NCBI GenBank assembly: GCA_022821145.1
Contig: JAJEEE010000037.1
Location: 1-64,000 of the forward strand
DNA length: 64,000 nt
Source of the DNA: Acidobacteriota bacterium
Lineage (GTDB): Bacteria; Acidobacteriota; Terriglobia; 20CM-2-55-15
Direction of reading: 5' to 3'
Within the stretch, counting starts at the first letter, position 1. Each line of letters begins with the position of its first letter. This document shows positions 1 to 9,641 of the stretch, piece by piece. Under the pieces are notes generated by a model that saw nothing but the letters and a program-made list of their open reading frames with translations, did not search any database and was not told the origin of the DNA. The translations under genes were made by a program, and so were the position numbers.

Positions 1-135
1 CAGCGCCGCGCGGCCTTCTTCGGAAATCGTCGGCGCCGGTGGCGGCGCGGTTTCCACGACGACGGGCTCGGTCGCCTCGGGCGCGCACCCCGCGGCCAGG
101 ACGAGGGGAACCAGGATCAGTCGGATGCGATTCAC
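1..135 (-). CDS. Lipoprotein, 5' part only (runs off window)
   Basis: A GTG start at 135 is preceded by an AAAGGAG ribosome site. The first residues form a short basic stretch, a hydrophobic segment and a lipobox (LAAGC, Cys at about residue 17), so the product is expected to be a lipid-anchored envelope protein. After the Cys comes a low-complexity Glu/Pro/Val linker. Only 45 codons are inside the window, so the functional domain is not visible. It lies 36 bases downstream of the PepSY gene on the same strand and is probably co-transcribed with it. The lipoprotein call is good; the function is unknown. Confidence 0.7.
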   Translation of the reverse strand, partial: MNRIRLILVPLVLAAGCAPEATEPVVVETAPPPAPTISEEGRAAL

Positions 136-171
136 GATGACGCTCCTTTGTGCCGAACGACCAGCCGGCGA

Positions 172-1752
172 CTACCTGTGGCCCGTGACCGCCGTCATGC
201 GATCGACGCCGCGAACGATACGCTTGAATCCGAGAACGACGCCCAACCCGCTGAGCAGCGCGCCGCCCAGGCAGAAGACGATGATGACGATGTCCCAGAG
301 CGGACGCCTGTCGTACAGGAACGGAAAATCGAACGTGTGCAGACCCGCGTACAGCCACCGCTCGGCGCGGTTCACGCGATTGACGCGGCCGACGATCTGG
401 GCGACGTACGGATCGATGTAGAGCCAGGTGTCGTCCGCATCGTCCAGCTTGACGCGCAGCACGGGAAGCGGCGACCGTTGCTCGCGCGAGTAGTAGTAGG
501 CATCGTAGGCGTCGAGCATGTCGGCCGCCAGGACGCCGACGCCCGGAATCCCCTTTCCGAGCGTCGACAGGATCGTTTCCGTTGCGATCGGCTCTTTTCG
601 AAGCGCCATGTCGCCGGCGGCGATAACCGTGCGTTGGGGATCGACGCTTCTTTGAACGAAGTAGGGTTGATGGCCCCCGTCGGGCCATCCCATGGCCGCG
701 GCGACGGCCGGCGCGCCCCGCGCCACGAAGTGCAGCTCGCCCAGGATGCGCGCGAACGCGACCTCCTTGATCTCGGCGCCGACCCGGGCCTGCCGCCACG
801 ACGCGGCGTCGATCGGCGGATAGTCGGCCAGGCTCCCGGTTCCCGGCGGGAACGCCGCCCGCGTGCCGTCCTCGAGGCTGAAGTCGCGCAGGCTCCACTC
901 GAAGGGCTCCAGCGACAGGAACCCGCTGAACGCGAACGTCAACGTGAGAACGCCGAACACCAGGCCGGCGGTGACGTGCCACCTCAGCCCGCCCGTGTAC
1001 GGAATGCAGGAACGGATGCGCGAGACACGGAACGGACGCTTCGGCCGGAAGTGGATCACGCCCAGCGCGATGCCCAAAGCGGCCAGGACGACGCCGAGCC
1101 CCGCCCCCCAGGTCATGATGCCGGACCAGAGGTCGGCCCTCATGCGCAAGGCTTCGAAATACATGAAGTGCGGGATGACCGAGATCCACGACAGCGCGCG
1201 CCCGCGCCGCGTCGTGAACTGGACGACCTCGCCCAGGCGCGCGGAGACGTAGATCTCCGAGCCGGCCGCGTCGTCGACGGCGAGCTTGTACATGGGGAGC
1301 TGACGGCCCTGGGTCAGCGTCCACTGGTCGGGCGCGGTCATCAGCGCGTCGTAGCGGACCCGTGCCTCGGGAACACTCACGAACCGCGCGGCGATCCGGA
1401 TCGCCTCGTCCAACTCGAGCGCGCCGAAGCGTTCGCCCGTGTCTGCAAACACGATGTCCGTGACGCGCCCGTCGAACCGGTAGGCCGGCCGATCCAGCAC
1501 GGTCAACAGCGTCGTCTGACCGCCGGGATCGAGAAGCCCGGCCCGGGACGCCGCCTCGCCGGGCGTCATCCGAACGGCGTCCATATCGATCGGCGCCAAC
1601 CGCGCCAGGCGCATCTCCGGGGTCAGGCGCGGCATCCCGCGCGAGTACATCATGCCGATCCCGGTCACGAACCACATCAGGAACAGCAAACTCAACGCCA
1701 TTCCCAGGTACCGGTGCCCCAGGATCAGAAGCTTGCGCAGACCGGATTTCAT
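172..1752 (-). CDS. PepSY domain-containing inner-membrane protein
   Basis: About 526 residues. A first membrane helix lies near residues 10-35 (LGMALSLLFLMWFVTG), two or more helices in the middle, and a last helix near the C-terminus. Periplasmic PepSY-like stretches lie between them. This is the arrangement of PepSY-associated TM proteins, which often accompany TonB-dependent uptake or redox systems. I chose the ATG at 1752, which has AAGGA five bases upstream; an in-frame ATG at 1803 lacks a good site and would add a non-hydrophobic extension. The ligand is unknown. The downstream lipoprotein may be its partner. Confidence 0.75.
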   Translation of the reverse strand: MKSGLRKLLILGHRYLGMALSLLFLMWFVTGIGMMYSRGMPRLTPEMRLARLAPIDMDAVRMTPGEAASRAGLLDPGGQTTLLTVLDRPAYRFDGRVTDIVFADTGERFGALELDEAIRIAARFVSVPEARVRYDALMTAPDQWTLTQGRQLPMYKLAVDDAAGSEIYVSARLGEVVQFTTRRGRALSWISVIPHFMYFEALRMRADLWSGIMTWGAGLGVVLAALGIALGVIHFRPKRPFRVSRIRSCIPYTGGLRWHVTAGLVFGVLTLTFAFSGFLSLEPFEWSLRDFSLEDGTRAAFPPGTGSLADYPPIDAASWRQARVGAEIKEVAFARILGELHFVARGAPAVAAAMGWPDGGHQPYFVQRSVDPQRTVIAAGDMALRKEPIATETILSTLGKGIPGVGVLAADMLDAYDAYYYSREQRSPLPVLRVKLDDADDTWLYIDPYVAQIVGRVNRVNRAERWLYAGLHTFDFPFLYDRRPLWDIVIIVFCLGGALLSGLGVVLGFKRIVRGVDRMTAVTGHR

Positions 1753-1859
1753 TGTCCTTTTCGTCAGAATCGAATCGTACGGCATGACACTCGCCGCTGG
1801 CACGGCGGTTCACCGACGCGCAGCGTTCTCGACCAACGCGGGTTACCCCCGATTCAAGG

Positions 1860-2120
1860 TCATTCGGCGGACGGTACGACGGGCACCCGGAACGACTTCC
1901 CGATCAACTCGAATTCCGCGACCTGCTGTCGTTCGAGCTTGCCGCGGATCCGATCGAACGCGCGGATCGTGTCGACGGAATACAACCTCTCGCCGCAACG
2001 CACGCAGACTTCCGCGTCCACGGCCATCGTGGCAAGGTTGACTCCGCCGCGCAGCAGCTTTTCCGTTCGCTTGCGGACAACCTCGCCGCCACACGCCGGG
2101 CACTTCTCGAACGGAATCAC
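1860..2120 (-). CDS. YgiT-type zinc finger protein, likely antitoxin
   Basis: 86 residues. The N-terminus carries CPACGG and a second pair, CVRCGE, a four-cysteine zinc site as in the zinc domain of MqsA/YgiT. The C-terminal half (RAFDRIRGKLERQQVAEFELIG) resembles the short helical tail of YgiT-type antitoxins. The GTG start overlaps the TGA of the upstream DUF4258 gene (GTGA), with GGAGGA upstream, so the two are translationally coupled. Toxin-first order is typical of this TA class. A longer frame from 2264 exists but would lie inside the upstream gene and is not needed. Confidence 0.8.
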   Translation of the reverse strand: MIPFEKCPACGGEVVRKRTEKLLRGGVNLATMAVDAEVCVRCGERLYSVDTIRAFDRIRGKLERQQVAEFELIGKSFRVPVVPSAE

Positions 2121-2431
2121 CTCGTCCTCCTTCGCCGCCAGTCGATCCAACGATCCGGATCGGGCCGGTACGTTGTGATCAGCACCGCGTATTCCGTTTC
2201 GTGATTGTACGCCCAAACGCTGTGCACCGGCTCGCCCTCCCGAGTGAGTCCGTAAACCAGACAACCGGGATACGGCCGGTCGTCAGCATAGTCCTCGAGG
2301 ATCTCGCCGTGCAGGACGCTATGGAGGATCTCGTCGAACGAGAGGTTGTCAGCCAATGCCTCTTCGTCAGCGTGATCCGTGATGCGGACTCGCCCATCAT
2401 GTAGTGCGCGAGTGAGTTGCTCGATTCCCAT
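2117..2431 (-). CDS. DUF4258 domain protein, likely toxin
   Basis: 104 residues. The pattern RITDHADEEA near the N-terminus, then SFDEILHSVLHGEILEDY and a C-terminal strand-rich half ending in TTYRPDP, matches DUF4258. That is a small RelE/MqsR-related fold commonly paired with a YgiT zinc-finger antitoxin. The stop codon overlaps the GTG of the YgiT gene. The expected role is an mRNA interferase-like toxin held in check by its partner; this is inferred from family context, not proven. The ribosome site is weak. Confidence 0.78.
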   Translation of the reverse strand: MGIEQLTRALHDGRVRITDHADEEALADNLSFDEILHSVLHGEILEDYADDRPYPGCLVYGLTREGEPVHSVWAYNHETEYAVLITTYRPDPDRWIDWRRRRTR

Positions 2432-2747
2432 TCACCGTCACGCCGGGCCCAGGCGTCGTCCGACCCCTCCCCGCCACGAACGCTGCCGCGTCTCGTTTAC
2501 CGAAAGTCGATTCGACAACCGGGAGTTGAACGCCATCCTCGGGTACTCGCCATCCGGAACCCGACGCTCGCGGAGGGAACGTTCATCACGCCTTCCGCCC
2601 GCGGGGATCATACGACACGCCCGGGATAGCGACGACAACATTCGCTCGGAATGCGATCCACCCGGTCGGGTTCCCTCGAGAGAGCCGGTTCGATGCAACG
2701 TCCCAGGAAAACGAACGAGGACGGCCCGTGTGGCCTATCCTTCAGAA
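2432..2747. other. Intergenic region, divergent promoters
   Basis: 316 bases between the divergent DUF4258 and Dph6-like genes. Short open frames are present on both strands but none has a ribosome site, a recognisable domain or believable composition. Apart from a -10-like hexamer just before 2748, I see no repeat, RNA gene or riboswitch-like structure. Confidence 0.5.
2736..2741 (+). promoter_or_regulatory. Putative -10 hexamer, leaderless start
   Basis: TATCCT lies six bases before the ATG at 2748, so transcription would start at or next to the first codon. No clear -35 is seen 17 bases upstream, and no ribosome site precedes the gene. The same spacing recurs before several other genes in the window. 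Confidence 0.35.
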
Positions 2748-3464
2748 ATGTCGACAACTGAAAGCATCGATCCGACGCGGTCGACCCGAGCCGGCACGCT
2801 GCTCTCCTGGAGCAGCGGCAAGGACAGCGCGTGGGCGCTCCACGTGCTGCGAAAGGACCCGGCGGTCGACGTGGTCGGGCTCCTGACGACGATAAACGAA
2901 GCCGCCGACCGCGTGGCCATGCACGCGGTGCGCAACGCGCTGCTCGACCGGCAGGCGGCGGCCGTCGAACTCCCCGTGACGAAGGTGCGGATCCCCAGCC
3001 CCTGCTCGAACGCGGAGTATGAGGCGGCCATGGGCGAGGCCCTGCGAGACGCCGGCGGGCGCGGCGTCACGGCAGTCGCGTTCGGCGACCTGTTCCTGGA
3101 GGACATCCGTCGATATCGCGAGGAAACACTGACCGCGACGGGAATGACGCCGCTATTTCCGTTATGGGGTAAGGACACGGCGGCGCTCGCGGACGCGATG
3201 GTGGGTTCCGGACTCCGCGCCGTGATCACGTGCGTCGACCCGAAGCAGCTCGACCCGTCGTTCGCCGGGCGGAACTACGACGCGCGGTTTCTTCGGGATC
3301 TGCCCGCGGGCGTGGACCCGTGCGGCGAGAACTGCGAGTTCCACAGCTTCGCGTACGAGGGTCCCATGTTCGCTTCGCCGATTCCCGTCGTCACCGGGGA
3401 GGTGATCGAACGCGACGGCTTCGTTTTCGCCGACGTGATGCTTGCGGAACCTGGGAACGGTTGA
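2748..3464 (+). CDS. Dph6/MJ0570-like ATP pyrophosphatase (PP-loop)
   Basis: 238 residues. A PP-loop (SWSSGKDS, about residues 19-26) binds ATP pyrophosphate. It is followed by the family pattern HAVRNALL, the central GVTAVAFGDLFLEDIRRYRE and the C-terminal GENCEFHSFAYEGPMF. This is the DUF71 / diphthine-ammonia ligase-like family. Bacteria lack diphthamide, so bacterial members probably amidate another small molecule or activate a carboxylate; the true substrate is unknown. The ATG at 2748 was chosen because homologous sequence starts right after it; a longer in-frame extension from 2379 is unlike the family. Confidence 0.85.
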   Translation: MSTTESIDPTRSTRAGTLLSWSSGKDSAWALHVLRKDPAVDVVGLLTTINEAADRVAMHAVRNALLDRQAAAVELPVTKVRIPSPCSNAEYEAAMGEALRDAGGRGVTAVAFGDLFLEDIRRYREETLTATGMTPLFPLWGKDTAALADAMVGSGLRAVITCVDPKQLDPSFAGRNYDARFLRDLPAGVDPCGENCEFHSFAYEGPMFASPIPVVTGEVIERDGFVFADVMLAEPGNG

Positions 3465-3501
3465 ACTCCCGCGGCGCGATCGCAGCGAATCCGGGCCGCC
3501 G

Positions 3502-4779
3502 TCAGCCCGGCAGTTCCGGAAAGAGACCCGGCAACCAGCGCGAGGCGAGCCTCGCGGGAAACGCGAGGCGAAGCGGGGCGCGTGAGCTTTCCGACACCAG
3601 AACGCCGCGGTCGATCAGCGCCGCGGTCACGCGGCGCGCCTGGCGCTCGCCGAATCCGGTGACGCGGACGACTTCGCCGCGCGGCAACTCACCGCGGTAC
3701 GACACGGCCTCGAGCACCGCTCCGGATTGCCCCGGCAGGGCGCCCGCGCGGAGTTCCTCCTCGCTCCAGATCAGGATGCGGTCGCGAAGCCGGGCGGGCT
3801 GCATCAGCGACTCCATGAAAGTGACCTGATCGATGCAGGCGGCGAGGAAGAAACTCGTGAAGTCCGCCAGGGCGTCTTCGCTCAAATGGCCCCGACCGTC
3901 CCGATCGTCGCGGCGCTCGGCGTCGCAGTCCATGAGCCGGGTCTTGTACTCGCCCTCGTTGCGCGCGAAGCCCCGGGCGATGGACCAGACGCCGCCGGTG
4001 TCCAGCGTCTCCAGCAGCATCGCGTGAGACATCAGCCGGGCGACGCGTCCGTTGCCGTCCAGGAACGGGTGTACCCACAGCAGGCGGTGGTGGGCCGCGG
4101 CGGCGGCCAGCACGCTGTCCACGGCGCCGAGCCTCGAGTAGGCGTCCTCGAACCGCGCCAGGAAACGCGGCACGGCGCCCGCACTGACCGGAACATGACG
4201 GCCGACGCGTACGTCGCAGGCGCGCAACGCGCCGGGAACGACTCGTATCATTTCGCCCGTTTCCGGGTCATCCGCCCGAAGCAGGTCGTCGGGCAACGTT
4301 TCTCCGAAACGCCGATGTATCTCGATCAGACCCTCCGCCGTCGCCGCTCGGCCTTCGAGCCCTCCGCGGTCGATCCATTCCTGGACGGCGATGTGCGCCC
4401 GCGCCTCCAACTGGAGATCGCGCTTTCGCGCATCGGCGCTATAGTCGTTCCGGAGCGCGCGCTCGATGTCGACCGGGTGCGTATCGTGCCCTTCGATCCG
4501 GTTGCTGTAGTAGCAGTTCATGGCCCGCACCAGGTCGGCCAGCGCCACGGAAACGCCCGCCGGAAGGCTTCGGCGGAATCCCGCCGCCCGCGAAGCCAGA
4601 TCGACGGTCAGGTCCGCCAGGTCCGCTCGCCGCGGCGAGCCGACGCTGACGAACAACGGCTCCATGAGCGCGACGGATTCGCCCCGGTCGACCGTGTTCT
4701 TGTCCGGTTTATTGTCCGGTTGAACTTCTTTCATAACTTTAAATTTATCATAATCATGACCGCTATAAAGTTGATCCAT
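3502..4779 (-). CDS. Fic family protein, self-inhibited class II type
   Basis: 425 residues. The Fic core HPFLDGNGR (237-245) carries the catalytic His and the phosphate-binding loop for AMP transfer to protein hydroxyls. An upstream SNRIEG (92-97) fits the (S/T)xxxE(G/N) inhibitory helix, so Glu96 should block ATP until relieved. A C-terminal winged-helix-like segment (about 345-425) is usual in this subgroup. The first 15 codons and the upstream DNA are strikingly AT-rich; an alternative ATG is at 4734 and neither start has a strong ribosome site. Solitary, converging on the Dph6-like gene. Target unknown. Confidence 0.88.
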   Translation of the reverse strand: MDQLYSGHDYDKFKVMKEVQPDNKPDKNTVDRGESVALMEPLFVSVGSPRRADLADLTVDLASRAAGFRRSLPAGVSVALADLVRAMNCYYSNRIEGHDTHPVDIERALRNDYSADARKRDLQLEARAHIAVQEWIDRGGLEGRAATAEGLIEIHRRFGETLPDDLLRADDPETGEMIRVVPGALRACDVRVGRHVPVSAGAVPRFLARFEDAYSRLGAVDSVLAAAAAHHRLLWVHPFLDGNGRVARLMSHAMLLETLDTGGVWSIARGFARNEGEYKTRLMDCDAERRDDRDGRGHLSEDALADFTSFFLAACIDQVTFMESLMQPARLRDRILIWSEEELRAGALPGQSGAVLEAVSYRGELPRGEVVRVTGFGERQARRVTAALIDRGVLVSESSRAPLRLAFPARLASRWLPGLFPELPG

Positions 4780-4876
4780 GGCCTAGAGATCAGTCCTGTT
4801 ATATGGCCGATTTCACGACGACGTGAATGCCCAAGATCACGGGTCGGTCCGAATGATCGATGGCGGGACGACCGGC

Positions 4877-6427
4877 TCACATGTTGAGCAGGTCGTCGAG
4901 GTATCGCTCCAGCAGTTCGGCGTGGCCGGGGGGACACTTGAAGCCGACGTAGCCGTCCGGACGCAGTAGGTACAGCCTCCCGTCCGCGGGCCCGTAGACG
5001 GCGGACAGGGCCGCAGACCGCGGCGGCCGGGCCGCGCGTATCACCGCGCCGAAGCGCTCCTCGAGGCGGCGGACCGCGTCGCCGCCGCCGCCGCCGGGCA
5101 TCACCAGCAGCGTATAGTCCGGGTGACGGCAGTGGTCCCAGAGCGCGCCCCCGCCCTCGAAGTCCACGTCCGGCGCCCGGTCGCCGATCGCGGGACCGTC
5201 CATGCCGTCGGCTTCGGCCACCTTCGCGACATAGTCCCGGTACGTGTACGCGACGCCCGAGCACGTGTTGACCACCCGTTCGGTGTAGCCCGGCTCGAAC
5301 ATCGCCTGCTCCCGCGCCGCGATGCTCTTGCCGTGCGCCATGAAGATGTCGTGCAGCGACGAGGCGGCCCAGATGACCTGCTCGGCGACGGGCCGGCGCT
5401 CAGTCTCGTAGGTGTCGAGCAGCTCGGGCTTGGCCCGGCCCTGCACGACGAGCGCGAGCTTCCATCCCAGGTTGAAGGCGTCCTGCATGCAGCAGTTCAT
5501 CCCCTGCCCGCCGGTCGTCGAATGGACGTGCGCGGCGTCGCCGGCCAGGAACACGTTCCCCTTGCGAAACGTGTCGGCCAGACGCTCCCAGGTCTCCCAC
5601 TTGGAATGCCACACGACGTCGCCGAACGTGACGCCGTCGTAGTGCTGGTCGAGCAGCCGCCCGAAGGCCTGTTGTGGCGTCACGTCGGGATCGTCGGCTT
5701 CGCCCCGGTCGCTCAGGAGCAGGCGGAAGTGTCCGCCCGGCAGCGCCGCCACCATCAGGAAGTGGTCCATGCCGACGCAGTAGTGGAAGTGGTCCGTCCA
5801 GTCTTCGAAACCGTTGAGGAAGATGTCCAGGTTCTGGAAGAAGCTCCCCGTGTAGTCCTTCTCGCGGAGCGAGAAGCCCAGGCCCTGGCGCACGCGCGAG
5901 TTGATGCCGTCGGCGGCCACGAGGTACCGGCAGCGGATCGTCTCCTCGGCGTCGCCCCGGTCGGTGTGCACCACACGCGCCCCCACCTCGCCGTTGCCTT
6001 GTTGCAGACCGACGAAGCGCGTGTCGTATTCGATCGCGGCGCCGAATTCCGACCGCGCGAAATCCCGGATGAACCCCTCGGTCTCGCTCTGGTTGTGCGC
6101 CATGATGCAGTTATAGCGGGACTGGACCGGCGTGTAGTCCAGACCCGGCCTGACTTCGGAGCGCACGCCGTCGCGCACGAAGTGCATGACGTAGCCCTTG
6201 TGACGAAGAGCGCGGTCCAGGCACCGCCGGCCCAGCCGCGCGTCCACGCGCTCGAGCAGCTCGAGGGTGCGGGCGTGCAGCGCGATGGCGCGCGACTCGC
6301 CGGCCGGCCCCGGCATCCGGTCGATGCAGCGGAACTCGACGCCGCGCCGCGCCAACTCCATCGACAGCACGCTGCCGACGGCGCCCCCGCCGACGATCAG
6401 AACGGCGACTTCGCTGGTCGTTGCCAC
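4877..6427 (-). CDS. FAD-dependent aromatic monooxygenase
   Basis: 516 residues. The N-terminal Rossmann motif GGGAVGS (about 13-19) binds the ADP part of FAD. The second FAD motif GDAAHVHSTTGGQGMN lies in the middle, followed by the DAFNLGWKLA helix, as in class A flavoprotein hydroxylases of the PheA/TfdB/MhpA type. These use NAD(P)H and O2 to hydroxylate phenolic rings. The C-terminal thioredoxin-like region (about 400-516) is typical of the larger members. It is cytoplasmic, with no signal peptide. It could feed the gentisate dioxygenase elsewhere in the window, but its substrate cannot be read from sequence. Confidence 0.85.
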   Translation of the reverse strand: MATTSEVAVLIVGGGAVGSVLSMELARRGVEFRCIDRMPGPAGESRAIALHARTLELLERVDARLGRRCLDRALRHKGYVMHFVRDGVRSEVRPGLDYTPVQSRYNCIMAHNQSETEGFIRDFARSEFGAAIEYDTRFVGLQQGNGEVGARVVHTDRGDAEETIRCRYLVAADGINSRVRQGLGFSLREKDYTGSFFQNLDIFLNGFEDWTDHFHYCVGMDHFLMVAALPGGHFRLLLSDRGEADDPDVTPQQAFGRLLDQHYDGVTFGDVVWHSKWETWERLADTFRKGNVFLAGDAAHVHSTTGGQGMNCCMQDAFNLGWKLALVVQGRAKPELLDTYETERRPVAEQVIWAASSLHDIFMAHGKSIAAREQAMFEPGYTERVVNTCSGVAYTYRDYVAKVAEADGMDGPAIGDRAPDVDFEGGGALWDHCRHPDYTLLVMPGGGGGDAVRRLEERFGAVIRAARPPRSAALSAVYGPADGRLYLLRPDGYVGFKCPPGHAELLERYLDDLLNM

Positions 6428-6434
6428 TGTGCCG

Positions 6435-7823
6435 CTACCGGAAATCGAAGATGTCCTCGGGTTCGGGCCGCGCCATGCCGTCCTCGTGGTGGCGTTCCCA
6501 GATCCCGGCCCACGGGCGGCCGTAGATGTCGGGCACGGTGTAGGAGAACGTCTGCCCGGGCGCCATCGGCGTCGCCTGGCCGTCGAGGGGGTAGATCGTC
6601 GGCACGCATTCGAGGATCGGAAAGGGATCGCCCTCGTCGAGCGCGCCCCGACGGTCCAGGTACTGAACGATGCGCACCGGGTCGACGAAGGCCTCCACGT
6701 CGTACAGGACGATCTCGTGCCTCAGGCCGACGAAGCCGCCGTCCGCGCCGGTGCGCGGCGTGTAGATCTCGATCGTCTGCAGCCGGCTGCTGAACTCGTG
6801 CTGGCCGTGCGAGATCCAGCCCTGGACGTTGGACGTCCACGTGACGAGCGCCTCGCCGTCCCAGAAGCCGATCGTCTCGCCCAGCCACTGCGGCACGTCG
6901 GGGCCGAGCCGCGGGACGACGCCGTCCACGTCGAACGCGCGGCCGATGTGGATCTGCGTGATCAGCGTCTTGGCGGCGTTGCGTACGTCGAGGACGAGGT
7001 CCGGGGTCACGACGATGTTGACGGTGCCGCCGCCGTACTGCGAGATCCGGCGCATGAAGCCTTCCGGCCAGCAGTACGCTCCCGGCCACTGCGCCGCGTT
7101 GCTGCCGGCGTAGTGGTACATCTGCTGCACGAGCCGCCGCTGATACTCGGGCGTCAGCAGCGACAGGTACGTGGGTATCTGCAGAACCGCGCCGTGGATC
7201 CACGACGCCGTCTTTTCCCGCTGGCGCTGGTAGCGTCCGTTCCAGTCCGGCAGCGTCGCCGGCGTGTACACCGTTGGACCGCCCCGCCCGCGCGCTTCCT
7301 CCAACAGCCGGGCGTAGTGCGCGGCGGCCGTTTCGAATCCGTACGGGCTGACTATCTCCTCGCGCGGATAGTCCCGGTCGCAGTAGCCCCAGGCCGCCGA
7401 GGCCGGGGGGTCGTCGCCGATCAGGGGCACTTCGTAGGCGCCCCAGATCTGCTCCAGGCCGACCGTCGAGTTGCAACGGTAGTACCGGGGATCGGACCAG
7501 AGCGCCTCGTCCTGGTAGAAGTCCGCGGTGGTGAAGATGTCGACCGGAAGCGGATCCACGCCCGGCGGCACGGCGCCGTCGCGCGCGGCGCACACCGGCA
7601 TGTTGTCCTCGGGGATGCCCGCGCCCGTGAAGTACCCCTTGCCCTCGGAACCGACGATCACGTCGACGCGCAACGGGTCGGGGGCGCCGCGGCCCGCGCT
7701 GGTCTGGGCGGCGCCCAACGGCGTGAAGGTCACGCAAACGGCCAGGACGGCCAGGGGGGCCCTCCATCTTCTGCAGGCGAGGGAAACGGCGGAAGTGTCG
7801 TCGACTCTCGTTCTCTCGAGCAT
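6435..7823 (-). CDS. Secreted protein of the GFWDG-motif family
   Basis: About 462 residues. Start ATG at 7823 has GCGAGG upstream and opens a signal peptide ending near LGAAQ. I do not know a function. Conserved landmarks shared with the gene at 15953 are [53 protein letters not shown] and ETIGFWDGEALVTWTSN. The last block is related to the short DTLVVETT-type motif found in ten secreted proteins of this window. It lies 7 bases from the monooxygenase start and 61 bases from the PQQ dehydrogenase, so all three may form one operon. Cysteines are conserved between the paralogs. Confidence 0.7.
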   Translation of the reverse strand: MLERTRVDDTSAVSLACRRWRAPLAVLAVCVTFTPLGAAQTSAGRGAPDPLRVDVIVGSEGKGYFTGAGIPEDNMPVCAARDGAVPPGVDPLPVDIFTTADFYQDEALWSDPRYYRCNSTVGLEQIWGAYEVPLIGDDPPASAAWGYCDRDYPREEIVSPYGFETAAAHYARLLEEARGRGGPTVYTPATLPDWNGRYQRQREKTASWIHGAVLQIPTYLSLLTPEYQRRLVQQMYHYAGSNAAQWPGAYCWPEGFMRRISQYGGGTVNIVVTPDLVLDVRNAAKTLITQIHIGRAFDVDGVVPRLGPDVPQWLGETIGFWDGEALVTWTSNVQGWISHGQHEFSSRLQTIEIYTPRTGADGGFVGLRHEIVLYDVEAFVDPVRIVQYLDRRGALDEGDPFPILECVPTIYPLDGQATPMAPGQTFSYTVPDIYGRPWAGIWERHHEDGMARPEPEDIFDFR

Positions 7824-7884
7824 GGCAACCTCGCGTTTGGAGTCCGGACACGCCGGCGGGGCGACCATGGCCCGTGCGAGGCGT

Positions 7885-9603
7885 CTAGTCCGGCAGCGCG
7901 TACACGTGCAGCGCGAACCCGGTCGTCGGGGGGTCCACCTGGGGCGTCACCGTGTTGGGGACCAGCCACGGGCTGCCGCCGCCGCGCCCGGTCGTCACGG
8001 CCACGTACTGCTTGCCGTCCACGGCGAACGACGCCGGGAACCCTTGCACCGCGGTGGCCAGCCGCTCCTCCCACAGGATCTCGCCGGTCGCCGCGTCCAC
8101 GGCGCGGAACATCTGTCCCCGGTCTCCGACGAACGCCAGGCCGCCCCCGGTGGACAACACGCCGGTCAGGAAGGAGGCCGGCTGCTCGATCGCCCACAAC
8201 TCTTCCAGCGTGTCCACGTCGTAGGCGGCCAGCTTGCCCAGGTTGCCGTCGCTCCCCGGGCTCTCGTAGAACGACCGGCGCGCCCCGCCCGCGCTTCCGT
8301 TGCCGTCCAGGTCCGGCGGGTTGGGCACCATGACCTGGCAGGCCTGGACCAGCGGGCTGATGATGCTGTTCGTCGGCGGGTGGTAGCTCATCGCCGGCCA
8401 GTTGTGGCCGCCGGCGCTTGTGGGACACGCGTAGACCGGCGTGCCCTCGGATTCGAACAGGATGTCGTCCCGGTATGTGGGACGGCCCGTCACCGGATCG
8501 AAGCTCACCCAGACGTTCTGGAAGACGGTCTCCGTGTGTCCGAGATATTCGCCGGTCAGCCGGTCGTGCTTCCAGAGAATCCCGTCCTTGCCGATGCTCA
8601 GGACCAGGTTGCGCCCGCCCGAATCGACCAGGACGCGCTCGAACACGACGTCGAGGTCGAGCGCCTCGGCGGGCGCGTGCTGGAAATACCATTCCAGCTC
8701 GCCGGTCTCCACGTCCACGGCCAGCGTGGAGTTGGAGTAGAGCCCGTCGGCCGTCGTGCCCCGCGTCAGCGTCATCCAGGGCTTGGCCTGCGCGGTCCCG
8801 ACGTAGGTCAGGCCCAGCTCCGGATCGTAGCTCGGCGTGATCCACATTTCGCCGCCCATGCGCGTCCGGTTGGAGAGGTTGCCCCACGTGTCCCCGCCGG
8901 GCTCCCCGATCAGCGCGATCGTCGGCCGCCGCCAGAGCTGCTCGCCCGTCTGGGCGTCATACGCGCTCAGGAAGCACTTCTCCTGGCCGTAACGCGAACA
9001 GCCCCCCATGCCGATGACGACGCGCCCGTCGGCGACGATGGGCCCGCTGGAGTTGCCTCGGCCCTCGAAGATCACGGTCTCCCATACCGGCTCGCCCGTC
9101 ACCGCGCTGAGCGTGCGGACGGTGTCGCCCGCGGCCAGGTAGATCTTGTCGTCGTATATGGCGATGCCGCGGCGGGCGATGTTGCGTCCCAGGTTGTTCT
9201 GCCAGATCACGTCTCCCGTTGCGCCGTCGATCGCCTGGATGATGCCGCCGGTGTGCGCCAGGTAGACGACGCCGTTGTAGGCGATCGGGGCCGGCTGGTT
9301 CGTCCCGGGCTCGTTCATCGGTATGCGGTAGACCAGCTCCAGGTCGGCGACGTTGGCGGTCGTGATCTCATCGAGCGGCGAGAAGCTCGTCGCATGAAAG
9401 TCGCGGCGGATCATCGGCCAGTCGCCGGGATCCGGATCGCGCAGCGTCTCGGCGTCGAGCGGCTCGAAATCGGGAACCGCGCCACGGACGGCCATGCCCT
9501 CGGGGGCCAGGAAACCGCCGCGCTGCACCGCGCCCGAGACCGGCGTCACGGTGAGGCTGGCGCCGGCCAGCAGAATCAACACGCTGTTCTTACGACTCCA
9601 CAT
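7885..9603 (-). CDS. PQQ-type beta-propeller dehydrogenase
   Basis: About 572 residues with a signal peptide and a GGAGGAATCG ribosome site at the chosen ATG (9603). Repeated blades of the kind [20 protein letters not shown] and [11 protein letters not shown] form the eight-bladed propeller of quinoprotein alcohol dehydrogenases. [10 protein letters not shown] matches a conserved family motif. There is no CxxCH, so electrons must pass to a separate carrier. The adjacent-cysteine pair typical of methanol/ethanol dehydrogenases is not seen. It acts in the periplasm on an unknown alcohol or aldehyde and is preceded on the same strand by the CHRD gene. Confidence 0.83.
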   Translation of the reverse strand: MWSRKNSVLILLAGASLTVTPVSGAVQRGGFLAPEGMAVRGAVPDFEPLDAETLRDPDPGDWPMIRRDFHATSFSPLDEITTANVADLELVYRIPMNEPGTNQPAPIAYNGVVYLAHTGGIIQAIDGATGDVIWQNNLGRNIARRGIAIYDDKIYLAAGDTVRTLSAVTGEPVWETVIFEGRGNSSGPIVADGRVVIGMGGCSRYGQEKCFLSAYDAQTGEQLWRRPTIALIGEPGGDTWGNLSNRTRMGGEMWITPSYDPELGLTYVGTAQAKPWMTLTRGTTADGLYSNSTLAVDVETGELEWYFQHAPAEALDLDVVFERVLVDSGGRNLVLSIGKDGILWKHDRLTGEYLGHTETVFQNVWVSFDPVTGRPTYRDDILFESEGTPVYACPTSAGGHNWPAMSYHPPTNSIISPLVQACQVMVPNPPDLDGNGSAGGARRSFYESPGSDGNLGKLAAYDVDTLEELWAIEQPASFLTGVLSTGGGLAFVGDRGQMFRAVDAATGEILWEERLATAVQGFPASFAVDGKQYVAVTTGRGGGSPWLVPNTVTPQVDPPTTGFALHVYALPD

Positions 9604-9641
9604 CGATTCCTCCAGAGGATCGTGCTTCGGTGACGGGGACT

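Noticed and set aside
148-2178. Long open frame antisense to the PepSY gene
   Set aside because: It is Arg/Pro/Gly-rich with no domain or signal and exists because high-GC genes leave the opposite strand open. The same applies to long antisense frames at 16007-18577, 30229-32424 and 35307-37661.
2438-2698. Small open frame in the 2.4-2.7 kb gap
   Set aside because: No ribosome site, no recognisable pattern, and composition like other chance frames.
3491-3510. CCGGGC/GCCCGG inverted repeat between convergent genes
   Set aside because: Only a 6-bp stem, overlapping the Fic stop, and no U tract; not convincing as a terminator.
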